Shown here: piece by piece, positions 21,917 to 33,555 of the stretch | Layout of the letters: each line of letters starts with the position of its first letter | How positions within the stretch are numbered: position 1 is the stretch's first letter | Assembly (NCBI GenBank): GCA_013350335.1 | Contig: CM023536.1 | Location: 14,699,520-14,763,519 of the forward strand | Source: Chimonanthus salicifolius | Lineage: Eukaryota; Streptophyta; Magnoliopsida; Laurales; Calycanthaceae | Reading direction: 5' to 3' | DNA: 64,000 nt | Program-made: the position numbers and the translations under genes | The notes under the pieces: generated by a model | The model's input: only the letters and a program-made list of their open reading frames with translations | Database searches by the model: none | Told to the model about the DNA's origin: nothing

Positions 21917-22127
21917 TGTTGGAATATATTTAGAGTTTTAATATTAATAGAATTATTGTGTAATTAGGAATTTAAGTTTGGTTAATCTCTAATTAAGAGA
22001 TGTATTTGATTTATAATTACTTAAGTGTTTGAGTATGAATGTGATAACCCTAGGGTTGGCTAAAGACTATATATACATGTAATAGGCTAGGTATTCAATA
22101 ATATATTCAGATTATATCTTTTCTACA
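21917..22127 (+). repeat. 5' LTR of the non-autonomous element
   Basis: Starts TGTTGGAATATATTTAG and ends ATATCTTTTCTACA. It matches 24608-24817 with only a few substitutions. A TATA-like tatatatac occurs near 22069. Confidence 0.93.
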
Positions 22128-23898
22128 TGGTATCAGTCAAAATTAGAACCTAGTGGACCTTCAATAACCAGTTTTTTTTTTCTCTCCCTCTACCGGAGGA
22201 GATTCATCCGGTAGAGGGAGGGAGGGGAGATACGTTCTATTGCTTATGGCTGGGTTTGAGACACGGCAACACGGTTCTGATTTGTTCCAAGGACAAACCA
22301 AAGGGCAAGGAAGTCTCGCCATCTCGAGAGTTCTCGGTGACAACCCTCTCCATCTTTCAAATTTCTTTTTATAGATCAGTTTTCTTCACCCGTCTGATCA
22401 GATCTGGCAAGGACCGGGAGTAGAGATCGGTTGCAGCAAAGTGTTTTGTAGGCCCTCCTCGCTTGCTTGTGCCTTGCTTCTGCAGGAGTTCCGCTCACTG
22501 TTGCCACCTCTGGCTGCTTCCAGACGCCCCCTACGATTCCTCTGGCTTCCGCTCTAGCGAGCCTAGATCTGAGTGTTTGGTTGCCGTATCACCATTTACA
22601 GGCCGCAAAAATCACTGACATATTGCCCAGATCTCAGCGTTTCCACGCAACTCTGTCCGGCGTTCTCGCAATTCGCAGATCTGCAGTAGTGCTCTGTTTT
22701 TCGTTGCTGAACGAGTTGCTGTCCTTCAAAATTTCGGTCCTACTATTTTGGAAGATGCAGATTTGGCTCCCCTCTTGCTGCTGTTCAGATCTGGCACAGT
22801 AGTTCACAGATCTGGCCATCATCAGATCTCCATCTTCTCGATCGTCTGTTTGGATCTGCCAGTCTTGCTCGTTCGTGCGCCAGAGGCTCAGATCTGATTA
22901 TCATCATTAGCATGTACTGGATCATTGTCAGCGCTGTTCTTGGACCATCTTCTCTTCCTGTTGATCATATCTGCGCACACTTCAAGCAGCTCCGGCATTC
23001 TTGCATTGCTACTCTTATTCATTCTGTACCTGCTCCTAGGCGCAGACTCACTGCTGGCTGCCAGATCTGGTATTCACTCTGTTTTTTCACGCCGGACAGA
23101 CCCCAGATCTGTTGTCCAGCCATCTCCAGCGAATCCACCGATCGGCTCTTATTTAATCATAAGCCTTGTGTCTTGTTGCTGGGATTTTTCAGTTGGGAAA
23201 AAAAGTCAACAAGAGGGTCGTCTGATACTGAGAAGAGAGTAGACAGAGGAGCACACAAACTGCACCCAAAACAAAAGAAGGGACTGTCTGATACACGGTG
23301 ATGATAGAGGTATTCGGCTGTAAAACAAAGGGGGTTTTGCATGCTGTTTGAGAGGATAGAGATATGCTCTCTTGTGTTTACAACAAGAGATAATCGACTG
23401 GCCAGCTGTGGCCAGTAACACCATATGACACACACCAAACTCTGCAATCTGCTACTTCTATCAAGGCACTTCTCAATCAACTGTTTCTGCAAGGCACTTC
23501 CAAGCCGGCCTTATTTCTGTCTGAGATTTCAAGTAGTAACTCCGAGATCGCTTCTGCCGCGGTCCTTGCCGTTGACGTCCACCTCTACACGACGCCATTG
23601 TTGTCTCCATATTTGCAGTATCAAGAGTTATTTGTTGCTACTGTAACTGTGCAGGCGTATGCACAGGGGGCGATTTGTTGTCGCTCGATCATCGTTCACC
23701 AATCACAATTCAAACCTTGTGTTTTTTGCTGTTTCTTCTCGCCACAATCTGCGAGTTATGTGCCAAGAAGAAAGGGGGAGAGTTGAAGAAAGGGACACAA
23801 ATTGCCCCTCTTACTTTGTTGCTGAAGAAGGGACACAACTTCACCTTCGTTCGATTCATCCACTCATTTTATCTGGAAGACTCTGATTCGTCTCTAAT

Positions 23899-24215
23899 AT
23901 TTGCTAACCTTTCATGGTTATAGCCTTTGCTGGCCTTTCATGGTTATATCCCCATTTGCTGGCCTTTCATGGTTATATCCCCATTTGCTGGCCTTTCATG
24001 GTTATAGCCTCATTTGCTGGCCTCTCATGGTTGCAGCCCCATTTGCTGGCCTTTCATGGTTGTAGCCCCATTTGCTGGCCTTTTATGGCTGCAGCCCCAT
24101 TTGCTGGCCTTTCATGACTTCAGCCCTTATTTGCTGGCCACAGCCTTATTTGCTAGTCGTTATGACTACAGCCTTTGTTGGCCTTTATGGCTTCAGCCCT
24201 TTTTGCTGGCCTTTT
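23899..24215 (+). repeat. Minisatellite, about 30-bp units
   Basis: About a dozen imperfect units of 'tttgctggcctttcatggttatagccccat' in the interior of the non-autonomous LTR element. Units grow more divergent to the right. Open frames across it are by-products of the repeat. Confidence 0.9.
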
Positions 24216-24607
24216 TGATCTAATTGATCAACGTGACGGCTTCAGTTTTTTTTTTTGGCATTTATTATGCCCTTGTTTTGCAGGTCATTCATTGCCTGTG
24301 TTTATCGTATATTGCGATCACTGCTTTTGCCGGACAACTGTCTTACGACCACTGCTGTCGTCCGTGCCAAGTTCTTTGTTTCAGGCCGCCATCTGTGTTT
24401 GCCGCCTGTCATTTTGCAGCCAGTCAATGCTGCCACATAAACATATATTTGCAGCTAGTCAACGCTGCCTTTTCAACAAATTTTGCAGCCAATCAGTTTG
24501 CTGCTAACAAATCTTCATGGCCAGTCAGTTGCCACTTTTTGCAATTCACCTGCCGATTCTTCACGTTCCAAGTTTCGCATTCATCCACATTTCAGCTTGC
24601 GGGGGCG

Positions 24608-24817
24608 TGTTGGAATATATTTAGAGTTCTAATATTAATAGAATTATTGTGTAATTAGGAATCTAAGTTGGGTTAATATCTAATTAAGAGATGTATTTGA
24701 TTTATAATTTCTTAAGTGTTTGAGTATGAATGTGATAGCCCTAGGGCAGCTAGAGGCTATATATACATGTAATAGGCTAGGTATTCAATAATATATTCAG
24801 ATTATATCTTTTCTACA
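24608..24817 (+). repeat. 3' LTR of the non-autonomous element
   Basis: Begins TGTTGGAATATATTTAG right after gcgggggcg and ends TTTTCTACA, followed by the CTTTG target repeat. Confidence 0.93.
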
Positions 24818-25100
24818 CTTTGACATCGCCAGCGATGGCTAGATTATCAAATATATGACCAATCTTGTTGAGCCACGTCTCTGCCGCCACTGGGTCTGTA
24901 CTTCCCGAGAAAGTCGGTGGATTCATCCGCTTAAAATCCTTAGCAACAGTTGTAACTCTTTTTCTGAGGTTTCGATTCTGGGGTCGTCGAAGATCATTTG
25001 CTACTCGCTAAATGCCTTTATTGAGATACGCACTGCATCAACAGGTTCATTCTGGTGAATATGTTTGTGGTTTGTCTTCCAAGGGAGGAGTCGCGTTTTC
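24818..25100 (-). pseudogene. Gypsy gag segment, right half (N-terminal)
   Basis: On the minus strand it encodes FKRMNPPTFSGSTDP followed by VAAETWLNKIGHIFDNL, the usual start of plant gypsy gag. It runs in frame to the CTTTG site where the LTR element splits it from 21605-21916. Beyond about 25100 stops appear in this frame. Confidence 0.85.
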
Positions 25101-25559
25101 TCCTAAACTTATAGAATGTCGGGATGTTGCTTCTCACATCTCTTGACAAACACAGCTACTATTAACATACTATTCCTAATATAAATCATAAATAAGTATA
25201 CTATGAGCATACACATTAATCATACTATAACTCATTATAACACAAAAATAATAAGCAAACATACTTATGTTATTCACATATTACTGAAGTTTATAGATAG
25301 CTTTCAGATAGTTAGAGTTACAAAAGATTATGTACAAATATTCTCTGATTCTTCTTAAAACATCACATCCTATACACAGATGTATCGAAGTGATTCCCAC
25401 ACTTTCAAGTTATAAAAGCTTATACACATAAGTCTTTCCCTACACATAAATCTATATAGGTCCCAAAAGTTTTCCATCTAGTCACAACATAAGTCTTTCT
25501 ACCCAAAACATTTCTTGTCCTCTTTCCTCAATAGTATTCATCTGAAGAGGTCTCATCTT

Positions 25560-26120
25560 ATGAGGATGTGAGATCATAATACAGACATGCCCTTTTAAGA
25601 TGATTAGGCTGCTTACAAATGCTGCACTTGATAGGAAATCAAATATCAGATAATAACAATCGTTTTTAGAGTGTCCGACAAGGCCACAAATAGAGTATTG
25701 GTAGTTATAAAGATACAGACAGGAGGTGGAATTATGTCCGGACTGATGGCAATTACTACATAATGAAACTCGTACTCTATAACCTAGGTGAGGAACATGA
25801 GGTTCTGGGTCAACAACTGGTGCTTATACTGGTTCCTGAGGAATCACCGGTTTAAGATTTGCTACAGGTTTTTGATTCACTGGGGGTTCATGCTCTGAAG
25901 TAACTTCAAGTTCTTCATATCTAGCATTCGACCATGAGTATGAAGAAGATCGGTAATGAGATGGGTAGAAGGCTCAAAGGAAGTGGTCTAGGAAATCTCT
26001 ATAACTTCAACATTAGAAGGTGGTGAATCTGGTGTCCAAACTAGCACACTAGACTCACTAGATGAGGAATATAATGTCACACAGTCTTCCTAAGTCCCTT
26101 TCCCTATTTTTTGAGCTGAT
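25560..26120 (-). pseudogene. Zinc-knuckle reading frame in the gypsy leader
   Basis: Between the primer-binding site and gag the minus strand shows a possible start (MSEKKKISSKNRERD, ATG near 26132), then after a frameshift a Ser-rich stretch (SSSSESSVLVWTPDSPPS). Further on is CSNCHQSGHNSTSC, a full CX2CX4HX4C knuckle, followed by a second partial one (CGLVGHSKNDC). Several stops and frameshifts separate these parts. It may be an extra ORF of this gypsy lineage, a captured host piece, or debris of another gag. I do not recognise the protein. Confidence 0.5.
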
Positions 26121-26290
26121 TTTTTTCTTTTCAGACATCTCTGTCCAAAAACAAAACAATAGTTAGTAAAGGAAATAAGATAATCAAGTATGGAGATTTC
26201 ACTAAACTCACATCCAAACTCACGCCAACACATACAATACTTAGAATAAGCATGTATGTTCCCATCACAGTCCGAGAGCTTGAACCTAAA

Positions 26291-26302
26291 GCTCTGATAC
26301 CA
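26291..26302 (-). other. Primer-binding site of the gypsy element
   Basis: TGGTATCAGAGC on the minus strand, a perfect match to the common initiator-Met-tRNA site, three bases from the LTR end ...GGCATGACA. This fixes the element's orientation. Confidence 0.9.
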
Positions 26303-26305
26303 ACT

Positions 26306-29070
26306 TGTCATGCCTTGACCCAAGAAGTGGACCAGGAATGCAACCTAATTTTTTTTTTTTATTAAAAACAAAACAAATCCAAGTTTTTGGAAATCAAAAT
26401 TCCAAGAAAAATATAAGTTTATAAGCTTTGGAAAATTTCGGTTTGACATACGAATTTCACAAACACACCTCCAAGGTTAAATATTATTACATAAACACAC
26501 CATAATATATACAAGTGACTTGTTCTAAGATTCATAAGACCATACATGGCTCTAAAACCAAAATACACATAAGCCAAAAAATATTCAAAACATTGAACTT
26601 AGAACTAAACTATTCTAAGTCTTAACTTCCGCCACTTCTGAGATTCAACTTCTAATTCATCATGGAGGGATTCTCAGCTCCCTCTACCAATTCATGTCCT
26701 GCATTGTAAGGGATATGAGCTCCTAACCCAGTGAAGAGAGCTCAACAATAAACAATAAACAATTTAACATAATGTACAGTGCATGTTAACAAAATATGAA
26801 CATGTGACAGGATCATTTCTATTGAAGTGTATCACTTAACTCTATGACACACTCGGATATCCCACTCAACCTCGATAGGTCTTTTAGGGTATTCCACTCA
26901 ACCCTGGCAAGGAATCCCACTCATCCTTGGATGCATTAATCCCGTAGCTGGATAAAATGTAGGATGTTGTAAAAACTCGACCTTTACAACACGTGTGTTA
27001 TAGTGTACAATATATCACTTACATATTTCCATAAACATGGAGTAAATACATGTCTCTATATACCCTTTCCACCAAGGTTAATAGCAATAAAGTTACATTT
27101 ACCATCCACTGGTTAAGTTCAGGTTAAATAACCCAGAACAATTATCACCTGCATAACCTTATTAGCACGGGAATATCACATGCAGTATAATCTAATGCAT
27201 AAATAGCACATGCATTCATTTCACAATATAACACGTGCATAAATAAGAATAACACAATACATGCACAGTAACATCGTTGGACATTTAACAACAGTTCAAA
27301 CTACACATCTATCAACATTGAATATTCCAAATCATATTCAAATAAACCTATTCTTCTTCAAATTTCCAGTGGGTCCCATACTGTGTTTTAAACTACTAGG
27401 CCTCAACTCCCCGACACCTTCTTAAGCTTCCGTTCTTCATAGTGAGAACAAAATATCATCCCTTACATGGAAGCGATGTCAGGTCTCGTTTTTTTGTCTC
27501 ATTTGGTCTTTTCAATCTCTAACATACCATGGTTCCTATTTTCCATCCTAGAGTCCAATAGATTAACTTAATCCAGTCTAAAGTCTTATACGACTTCATA
27601 AATAATAGTATAAATGTAAAGTTGAGTCCCTTCACCTTCTCCAACTTGCAATATCACCACTATCTGTAAAACATAGTAATTTTTCATAAATACTTATTTA
27701 ATTGCAAATACGCTAAAAACACTTAAAAATATTTCCAAAAAACTCTTTAAACATATTTTCCACCTAAAAACTGGGTAATGTCATTGAGTCTCCTAAAGTC
27801 TTACTATTCCATTAATTAAGTCAGAATGTTAGCTGTCAATAATCCAAAACATACAATAAAATAAAAAGGAAAGTACTCAGTGCATTCTCTCATATTTTCT
27901 CCTGTAAATGACCATGAAAATATATTGAGACAGGCTCATAGGGTACAGTGCAGTAAAGTAAAATGCACAGGGCATTCTCATATTGTCTTTTGGAAAGGAC
28001 CATGAAGACGTATTGAGGTAGACCTAGAGGGTACAGGAAAGTAAACACACAAAGCTTGAAAGTAAACATCCAAGAGTTAGTTGGGGGTTAATCTTTCTCC
28101 TCTTTTAGCTTAGAGTTGAAAAATCAAGTTTTTAATACCTTCAGAAATCATTTCAAGAGGTGAATTTCAAACATCAAGAGAATGTGTTGTTTTTTTCCAT
28201 CAACTCTAAGAATTCAAACTTGAAGCTTAAAACCATACTATTTTGCAGAAAGGATAGTCTCGGAGTTCCTGAAATTTGAAATAAATGAATTTACATACCT
28301 TATTTGCGAAAATTGAAGGAGAAATGAGGAAGTTTGGAAAATCCGAGCAATAAGCGAGGGAAAAGCTTCAATACGCAGTTGCTGCTTGGGACGTTGGAGG
28401 AGAAATGAAAAAAAGAAGAGAAAGGGATGGATGAGAGGAGAGAGGAGAGAGGAGAGAAGAGAGGAGAGAGGAGAAAAAGGGGTTTTGACTCTTTTTTTTT
28501 TCATTTATACACTCTCATCTCTCTTTATAAAACTAAGGTATGAAGGCCCATTACCTAGCTACTCCATGTAGCTCATAGGCTTTTGATAACACATTTTTTT
28601 ATTATATTTTAAAACAAAACCCTTATTTAACACATGTTTTCAAATTGAATATTTACAAAATTTTATTTAACTTAACCCAACTATACCAAATAAATGGATA
28701 ATTAGAATTATAAATACCATAATCTCAAAAGATTTTAAATCCAAATCATAAAATTTCAAATCTCAAAATGTAAAACAATATTTTGTAAAATCTCTACTTT
28801 AAACACTCTAAACTCAAAATTTAAAATATTTAGAGATTAAAATATTTCAGATAAACAATTTTCCAAATATAGATATTTTAAAAGGTCTCAGCTGGAGAAA
28901 GGTTCGAACAATTTCAAGTTTGCCACTGCATTTTAACGAGTTGGATCCACCGACTCCGAACTCGAATCGAGTCAAACTTTGACTCTGAACATGGCCCACA
29001 TGTTAATCTCACAGATTAATTAGCCATTGGACACACTTAATGGTTACTAATCACACAATTAGTCATTAAT
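26306..29070 (-). repeat. Gypsy 5' LTR (right edge uncertain)
   Basis: Left edge is firm: plus-strand TGTCATGCC at 26306 beside the primer-binding site. Inside are the stacked 'cccactcaaccctggcaaggaatcc' motifs near 26860-26930, two imperfect 100-bp repeats (27890-27960 and 27960-28040), a GAGAGGA microsatellite (28430-28480) and a minus-strand TATAAA near 28523. The right edge was not found; LTR-like sequence may stop anywhere between about 28590 and 29070. No coding sequence seen. Confidence 0.5.
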
Positions 29071-29188
29071 CTGGGTCGGTGTGTATAGAAGTATTTTCCT
29101 TTAATTCAATTCATGTATTTACATGTATATATATACTACACAGGAAGTATATCTCTAAAAGGAAAACATCACGAGATTACGGGCGATA

Positions 29189-29383
29189 TTATCGGGTATC
29201 GCTAATAGCTCCCCTCAAGCACAACGCACCATCGGTAAGGTTGAGCTTGTCACGAAGGAATATGAAACGAGGCGAAGACAGGCCCTTGGTAAAAATATCA
29301 GCTAACTGATCTTTGGTAGAGATAATCTTAACAACCAACTGTTTACGAGCAATCATATCACAGAAAAATATGATCGTGATGTT
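29189..29383 (-). pseudogene. Copia RNase H 3' end, minus strand
   Basis: The minus strand encodes KDQLADIFTKGLSSPRFIFL, the last motif of Copia RNase H, then a stop and a purine-rich ttgaggggagc. It is cut off on its upstream side at 29383, where a different Copia fragment begins on the opposite strand. Confidence 0.85.
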
Positions 29384-30160
29384 TTGAATATGTATGAAAT
29401 GCAAAATTACAACTCAGTGGGTACACCAATGGAACTGGGTTTAAAGCTCATGAAAAATCCCGAAGGAAAGAAAGTTGATAGCATTCTCTACGCGCAAATA
29501 GTGAGAAATCTTATGTACTTGACAACAACTAGACCAAATATAATGCATGCAGTTAGCCTAATCAGTAGATACATGGAACATCCTACAGAGTTGCACCTCC
29601 TTGCTCCCAAAAGAATCCTCCGGTACTTGAAAGGTAGGACTGGTTTTGGCTTATTTTACAAGAAGGGAGAACAATCTGTCTATTTGGCATCACTGATAGA
29701 GATTATGCTGGTGATCCTGATGATCGAAAAAACACATCAGGTTATGTTTTTATGTTGGGCTCGGGTTTGATATTTTAGTCATAAAAAAAGTAACAAATTG
29801 TCACTCTGTCAACCACTGAAACAGAGTATGTTTCTGCTACTTCTTGTGTCTGCCAAGCTATCTGGTTGAGGAGAGTACTTGAAGAATTACACTATCACAT
29901 AAATGGCCCCACTTCAGTCTACTGTGATAACAGTTCAACTATCAAGTTGTCCAAGAATCCTATTTTGCACGGAGAAGTAAACACACTGATATTCAGTACC
30001 AATTTTTACATGATTTTGTCGAAAATGGAACCATTGATCTGATTTATTGTAGGAGTGAGGATCAAGTTGCTGATATACTGACAAAACCTCTCAAACTGTC
30101 GATGTTTGTAAAGCTGCGGGGATTACTTGGTCTATGTTTGATAGAGAATCGAGTTTGAGG
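29384..30160 (+). pseudogene. Copia RT-end/RNase H fragment, plus strand
   Basis: It encodes SVGTPMELGLKL, DSILYAQIVRNLMYLTTTRPNI, SRYMEHPTELHLLAPKRILRYLKG, then with frameshifts TETEYVSATSCVCQAIWL, VYCDNSSTIKL and EDQVADILTKPLKLSMFVKLRG. This is RT C-terminus and RNase H of a Copia element other than those at 1774 and 36945. The upstream part is missing. It is followed by a purine tract (ttaagggaggg) and an LTR. Confidence 0.88.
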
Positions 30161-30240
30161 GACGTGTTGCCGGAGGGGTTGGGCTAGTGATGTACCTTTC
30201 TAAACTGAATGTTAGCATGAACATTCAGTTTAAGGGAGGG

Positions 30241-30523
30241 TGTTAAAGTTTAGAATAAGCTTAGGCTAAGTATAAGGCTGACCAAGTCTTTAGGACCATT
30301 GTTAGATGAACAAGTCCGTAAGAGATTTGTTATTAACACCTCCTTTAGATGACCTAAGTCTTTAGGAGATTTATTAGTAACAGCTCCTACTTTGTAGTAT
30401 CTAAGTTGTAGGGTTAGCAACCCCTTTTTTGTGGATTGTTTGTTGTGTATATGTTCTATTTAAAGAGTTGTATACACTGAATAAAATTATCTTTCAATCT
30501 AAACTTTGGTATTATCGTTCTCC
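30241..30523 (+). repeat. 3' LTR of the plus-strand Copia fragment
   Basis: Starts TGTTAAAGTTTAGAATAAGC immediately after aagggaggg. The right end is judged from ...tctccatc and is uncertain. No partner LTR is in the window. Confidence 0.65.
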
Positions 30524-30984
30524 ATCTTAAATTAATACTTTCCTCTTTGAGGTGGACGACTCTGAAGATAGCATAGGGTTCATGTATTTTTCTACATTTT
30601 TTGCATTACATTGCATTGCATGTTGTAATCGTTATTTGAGAGCTTAGATCATGAGTTCGAAAGGATGTATAGTGGTGAAGGGATGGAGACATTTTTTCAT
30701 GTTTTTCGTTTTTCGTTGTTGCCTTGCTTATAAACAAGTAGCCCGAAATTGATGAATGGAATTGGGTATTTAGCCATTGTTATTCTATCTTCTTGACCTT
30801 TAAGGTAGGATTTTACTAAGAAATGGAGTTCAAGGGAGCTAAGAACCGAAGCCAATAGGAAGCTTCTATGTGTAATGAACAAAATGCAAAAGAGGGTCGC
30901 TTGAAAGTGATGTAGCAATCCAACCAAGAAAGGAAGGCATTTTTGAAAATATTCTTGGGGACGCAGAATACTCTCAAGGAAGAA
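30524..30984. other. Unrecognised spacer
   Basis: No gene or element is identified. Short ORFs here have no recognisable motif. Confidence 0.5.
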
Positions 30985-31193
30985 TTTTTTTTTTTTTTGG
31001 AAACATGCGTATGTCCATTTCATATTGGAGGTGGGACTAATCCCATGAACATGTGTAAACCTCGTAATCCACACGCATTGATTAAATCGATGAGAAGTAA
31101 CTCCATGAAAAGTGACCTAAGGATTTTTAGTGTGAATCGAAATCAAGACCTCTTTTCATTAGAGAAACTTCTTAACTGTCAGACTAACCCTTT
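30985..31193 (-). mobile_element. SINE, minus strand
   Basis: A plus-strand poly(T) run at 30985 marks the tail. At the other end the minus strand has an A-box-like GGTTAGTCTGACAGTTAAG and a B-box-like TTTCGATTC. No target duplication was found. It belongs to a different SINE type from the one at 15907. Confidence 0.6.
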
Positions 31194-31416
31194 TTGAATT
31201 TACTTTATGAAAGATTACTAGAGAACCCACGAAGAAATATCTTTTGAAGTTTGACATCGAAGCTAAGAGACTCATTCCATCAAAGAAACCAACGGTAGCA
31301 AGGAAAATGTTTTCAGTTGGCTGCCTCCAAGTGTGGTTTAATTACATTTGCCCAAAAACCAAATAGGCACTTTGACCCTTGAGCTCTATCTAGCTCATTG
31401 TATACATTGACACATA

Positions 31417-31597
31417 CTCTCTCCGTCCCATTTTAGTTGTCTCATTTGAAATATTTGTATTTTTTAAAGAACTCTCTATATACGGCTAGTGATTTCATTC
31501 ATTTTCAACACACTTATACTACTCCAATATAAATGATACAACTATTTGGGGACAATTCCAAAATCCATATAGGACAACTAATTTGGAATAGAGGAAG
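31417..31597. mobile_element. Stowaway (Tc1/mariner) MITE
   Basis: Ends CTCTCTCCGTCCCATTTTAG and the inverse CTAATTTGGAATAGAGGAAG match the Stowaway consensus CTCCCTCCGTCCC. TA target sites flank it (31415-31416, 31598-31599). 181 bp, non-coding. Confidence 0.93.
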
Positions 31598-31981
31598 TAT
31601 TAAGTTTCTAAGAGCACTTGTAGAAGATACTCGAGCCATATTTGTTTTCCTTAATCCATCTCAAAACTTTGATTCAAAGACAACTTGAAATTAGCAAGCA
31701 TTTTTTTCTTCTGATGACCATGCTAATACTTTCTAATAAATCCCTTTTTGAGAAATTGACAAAATTTTACTTTATCAATTAGTTCTATGTCTATTTCAAG
31801 GACTCAACATGCCCATCCAAGATTCTTATTATGAAATGTTGGAATTGAGCTTGCCTTCGATTCATTAGGGTTTTTAACTTTGCAAACTAAAAGCATGTGA
31901 TTGACGTATAAAACCAAGATAAGAAATATGAAGTTGCCAAAGGACTTGATATACAAACAATGGTCATAGGCACTTCGACTG

Positions 31982-32131
31982 CATTTGGATGAGGGGTAAA
32001 AAATTCAGGGGCACATCCAAAAATGAATACCCCTTACTTCCAAATGGTATTCAAAAGAGGGTAAAGGTAAAAAAAATGATTTTTTATCCTTACTTCCTTG
32101 TTACCGAACTTGCACTCCCCTCATCCAAATG
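31982..32131. mobile_element. 150-bp foldback MITE
   Basis: Perfect 15-bp terminal inverted repeat CATTTGGATGAGGGG / CCCCTCATCCAAATG with A/T-rich interior. A related end (cacatccaaatg) occurs near 48051. No target duplication could be set, so the superfamily is open. Confidence 0.75.
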
Positions 32132-32553
32132 TCGCTTAGTAAACATGGCTCAACACGACTGAGTCAAACTTCTTATACCATTAACTAGATGCTTGCTTGA
32201 AGCAAAATAATGATTTTTAACTTCCATATATTATTTTCATTGTCTTTCACAATAAATCCCTTTAGTTATTTACATGTAAATTATTTCATGGAGATAGCTT
32301 TGTAGGAACTTTGTTATTGCATCCATTTATTTAAGTTTGAAGTTTAAGAAAAAATAATAGTTAGAGCCTATATGGTGGAAACGAGTTTTCCATCTTTCCA
32401 AAAATGTTTAAAAATTAACAAATTTCTTTTGTTCGATCCTTTGCGAACAAGCTTTGCATGCTATCCTTCTATCTAATTACTTGTTACCCACTTGTAAAAA
32501 ACTATGTTATGTTTTATTGGGAACTCTACGCAGGTGAAAACTAAGGTCGTAAC

Positions 32554-32756
32554 CAGGGGTTTAAATCCGTTATTGACCGATATATCGGTCGATATTTTTC
32601 TCTCTTCAGTCGATATCGGCCGATATGATACGGCCGATATATCGACCGAGAAGGTGAATATCGGCCGATAACGATATATATCGGCCGATATTCACTCCTT
32701 CAAAACCGATACATATCGGCCGATACGATATGTATCGGCCAATATTTGTACCCCTG
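32554..32756. mobile_element. hAT-type MITE rich in ATCGGCCGATAT
   Basis: Terminal CAGGGGT / ACCCCTG inverted repeat and a perfect 8-bp target duplication GTCGTAAC (32546-32553, 32757-32764), both standard for hAT. The 203-bp body is built largely from palindromic tatcggccgata units. No protein. The elements at 9692 and 61080 and the relics near 8290, 20100 and 59600 look like the same family. Confidence 0.93.
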
Positions 32757-32764
32757 GTCGTAAC

Positions 32765-33555
32765 TACAAGAGATCTGATATCTAGCTGATGAAGTTGAAA
32801 CCCTCAACTTAAATAAGTTTTAGATCAGAAATGCAAGGGCTATAATGATAAAGACCCTGATAATCGAACCTTCACTTCCACTCTTGTAATAAAGAGATGA
32901 CCCTAATTTCACCAGAATAAATTAACAAACAACTTTATCAATTAAATTTGGTGTTGTAAGAATGCAATACCAACATGGAATTAGGAATTCGAATGTAATG
33001 GTTCAAAGCAATTAATTAATCCCAATTAAATGCAATGAAAAAACTAAAGCATGCATAAATTCTAATCCGACACAAATTCGAATTGAAAATCGATGAACAT
33101 TCTTATAAAACCAATTTTATTGTGGAATTAAATTTCAATCGAGCAATTAATTAATGCACGACATGAACATTCAAATCCACCATGATAAATAAACCAACAT
33201 TTGAATTAAAATCAATTAAAAAACAAACGCAAATTAAAATAAAAAAAAAAATAACCCTGGAGACTCACAAAACTTTGAGAGGCCCACAAAGCTTTAAGCT
33301 TCAAATTTTCATTTACTTCTTCGTATGCCTACAATGGTCGAATTCCCTAGTATTATAAGCTTAAAACACAACTATAAACCAGGAAAAAAATAATATAAAA
33401 AATCAAAACTTGCTGTCCTAACTGGGCTTCACTCCCAGGCCTGCTAAATGGCCTTTATTGCCTAACTAGGTTCCAACCAATGGCTAAATGCCATATGGAT
33501 TATTTACATCATTAAGTGACACGAAAAGCAGAAAATTACATATTAATCTGCTGCA
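32765..33555. other. AT-rich non-coding DNA
   Basis: Nothing is recognised. Stretches such as 'aattcgaattgaaaatcgatgaac' repeat loosely. Confidence 0.5.

Larger units (their letters stand above)
21917..24817 (+). mobile_element. Non-autonomous LTR retrotransposon inserted in gypsy gag
   Basis: Complete structure: 5' LTR 21917-22127, primer-binding site TGGTATCAGTCAA at 22128-22140, non-coding interior, a G-rich purine tract (gcgggggcg) and 3' LTR 24608-24817. Perfect 5-bp target duplication CTTTG (21912-21916, 24818-24822). The LTRs are about 210 bp and nearly identical, so insertion is recent compared with neighbours. No gag, protease, integrase or RT motif is found in any frame. The interior holds a minisatellite and many AGATCTG motifs. 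By size it falls between TRIM and LARD classes and would depend on proteins supplied by another element. Confidence 0.93.
20790..26305 (-). mobile_element. Ty3/gypsy internal region, truncated after protease
   Basis: Read on the minus strand: primer-binding site (26291-26302), leader with a zinc-knuckle reading frame, gag, gag zinc knuckle, aspartic protease. RT, RNase H and integrase are missing, so the 3' part has been lost. Gag is split by a younger LTR element at 21917-24817. All parts contain stops or frameshifts. Confidence 0.82.

Noticed and set aside
22467..24658. Several overlapping ORFs of 60-144 codons inside the non-autonomous LTR element
   Set aside because: They overlap in many frames, follow the minisatellite or the CT-rich composition, and show no domain.
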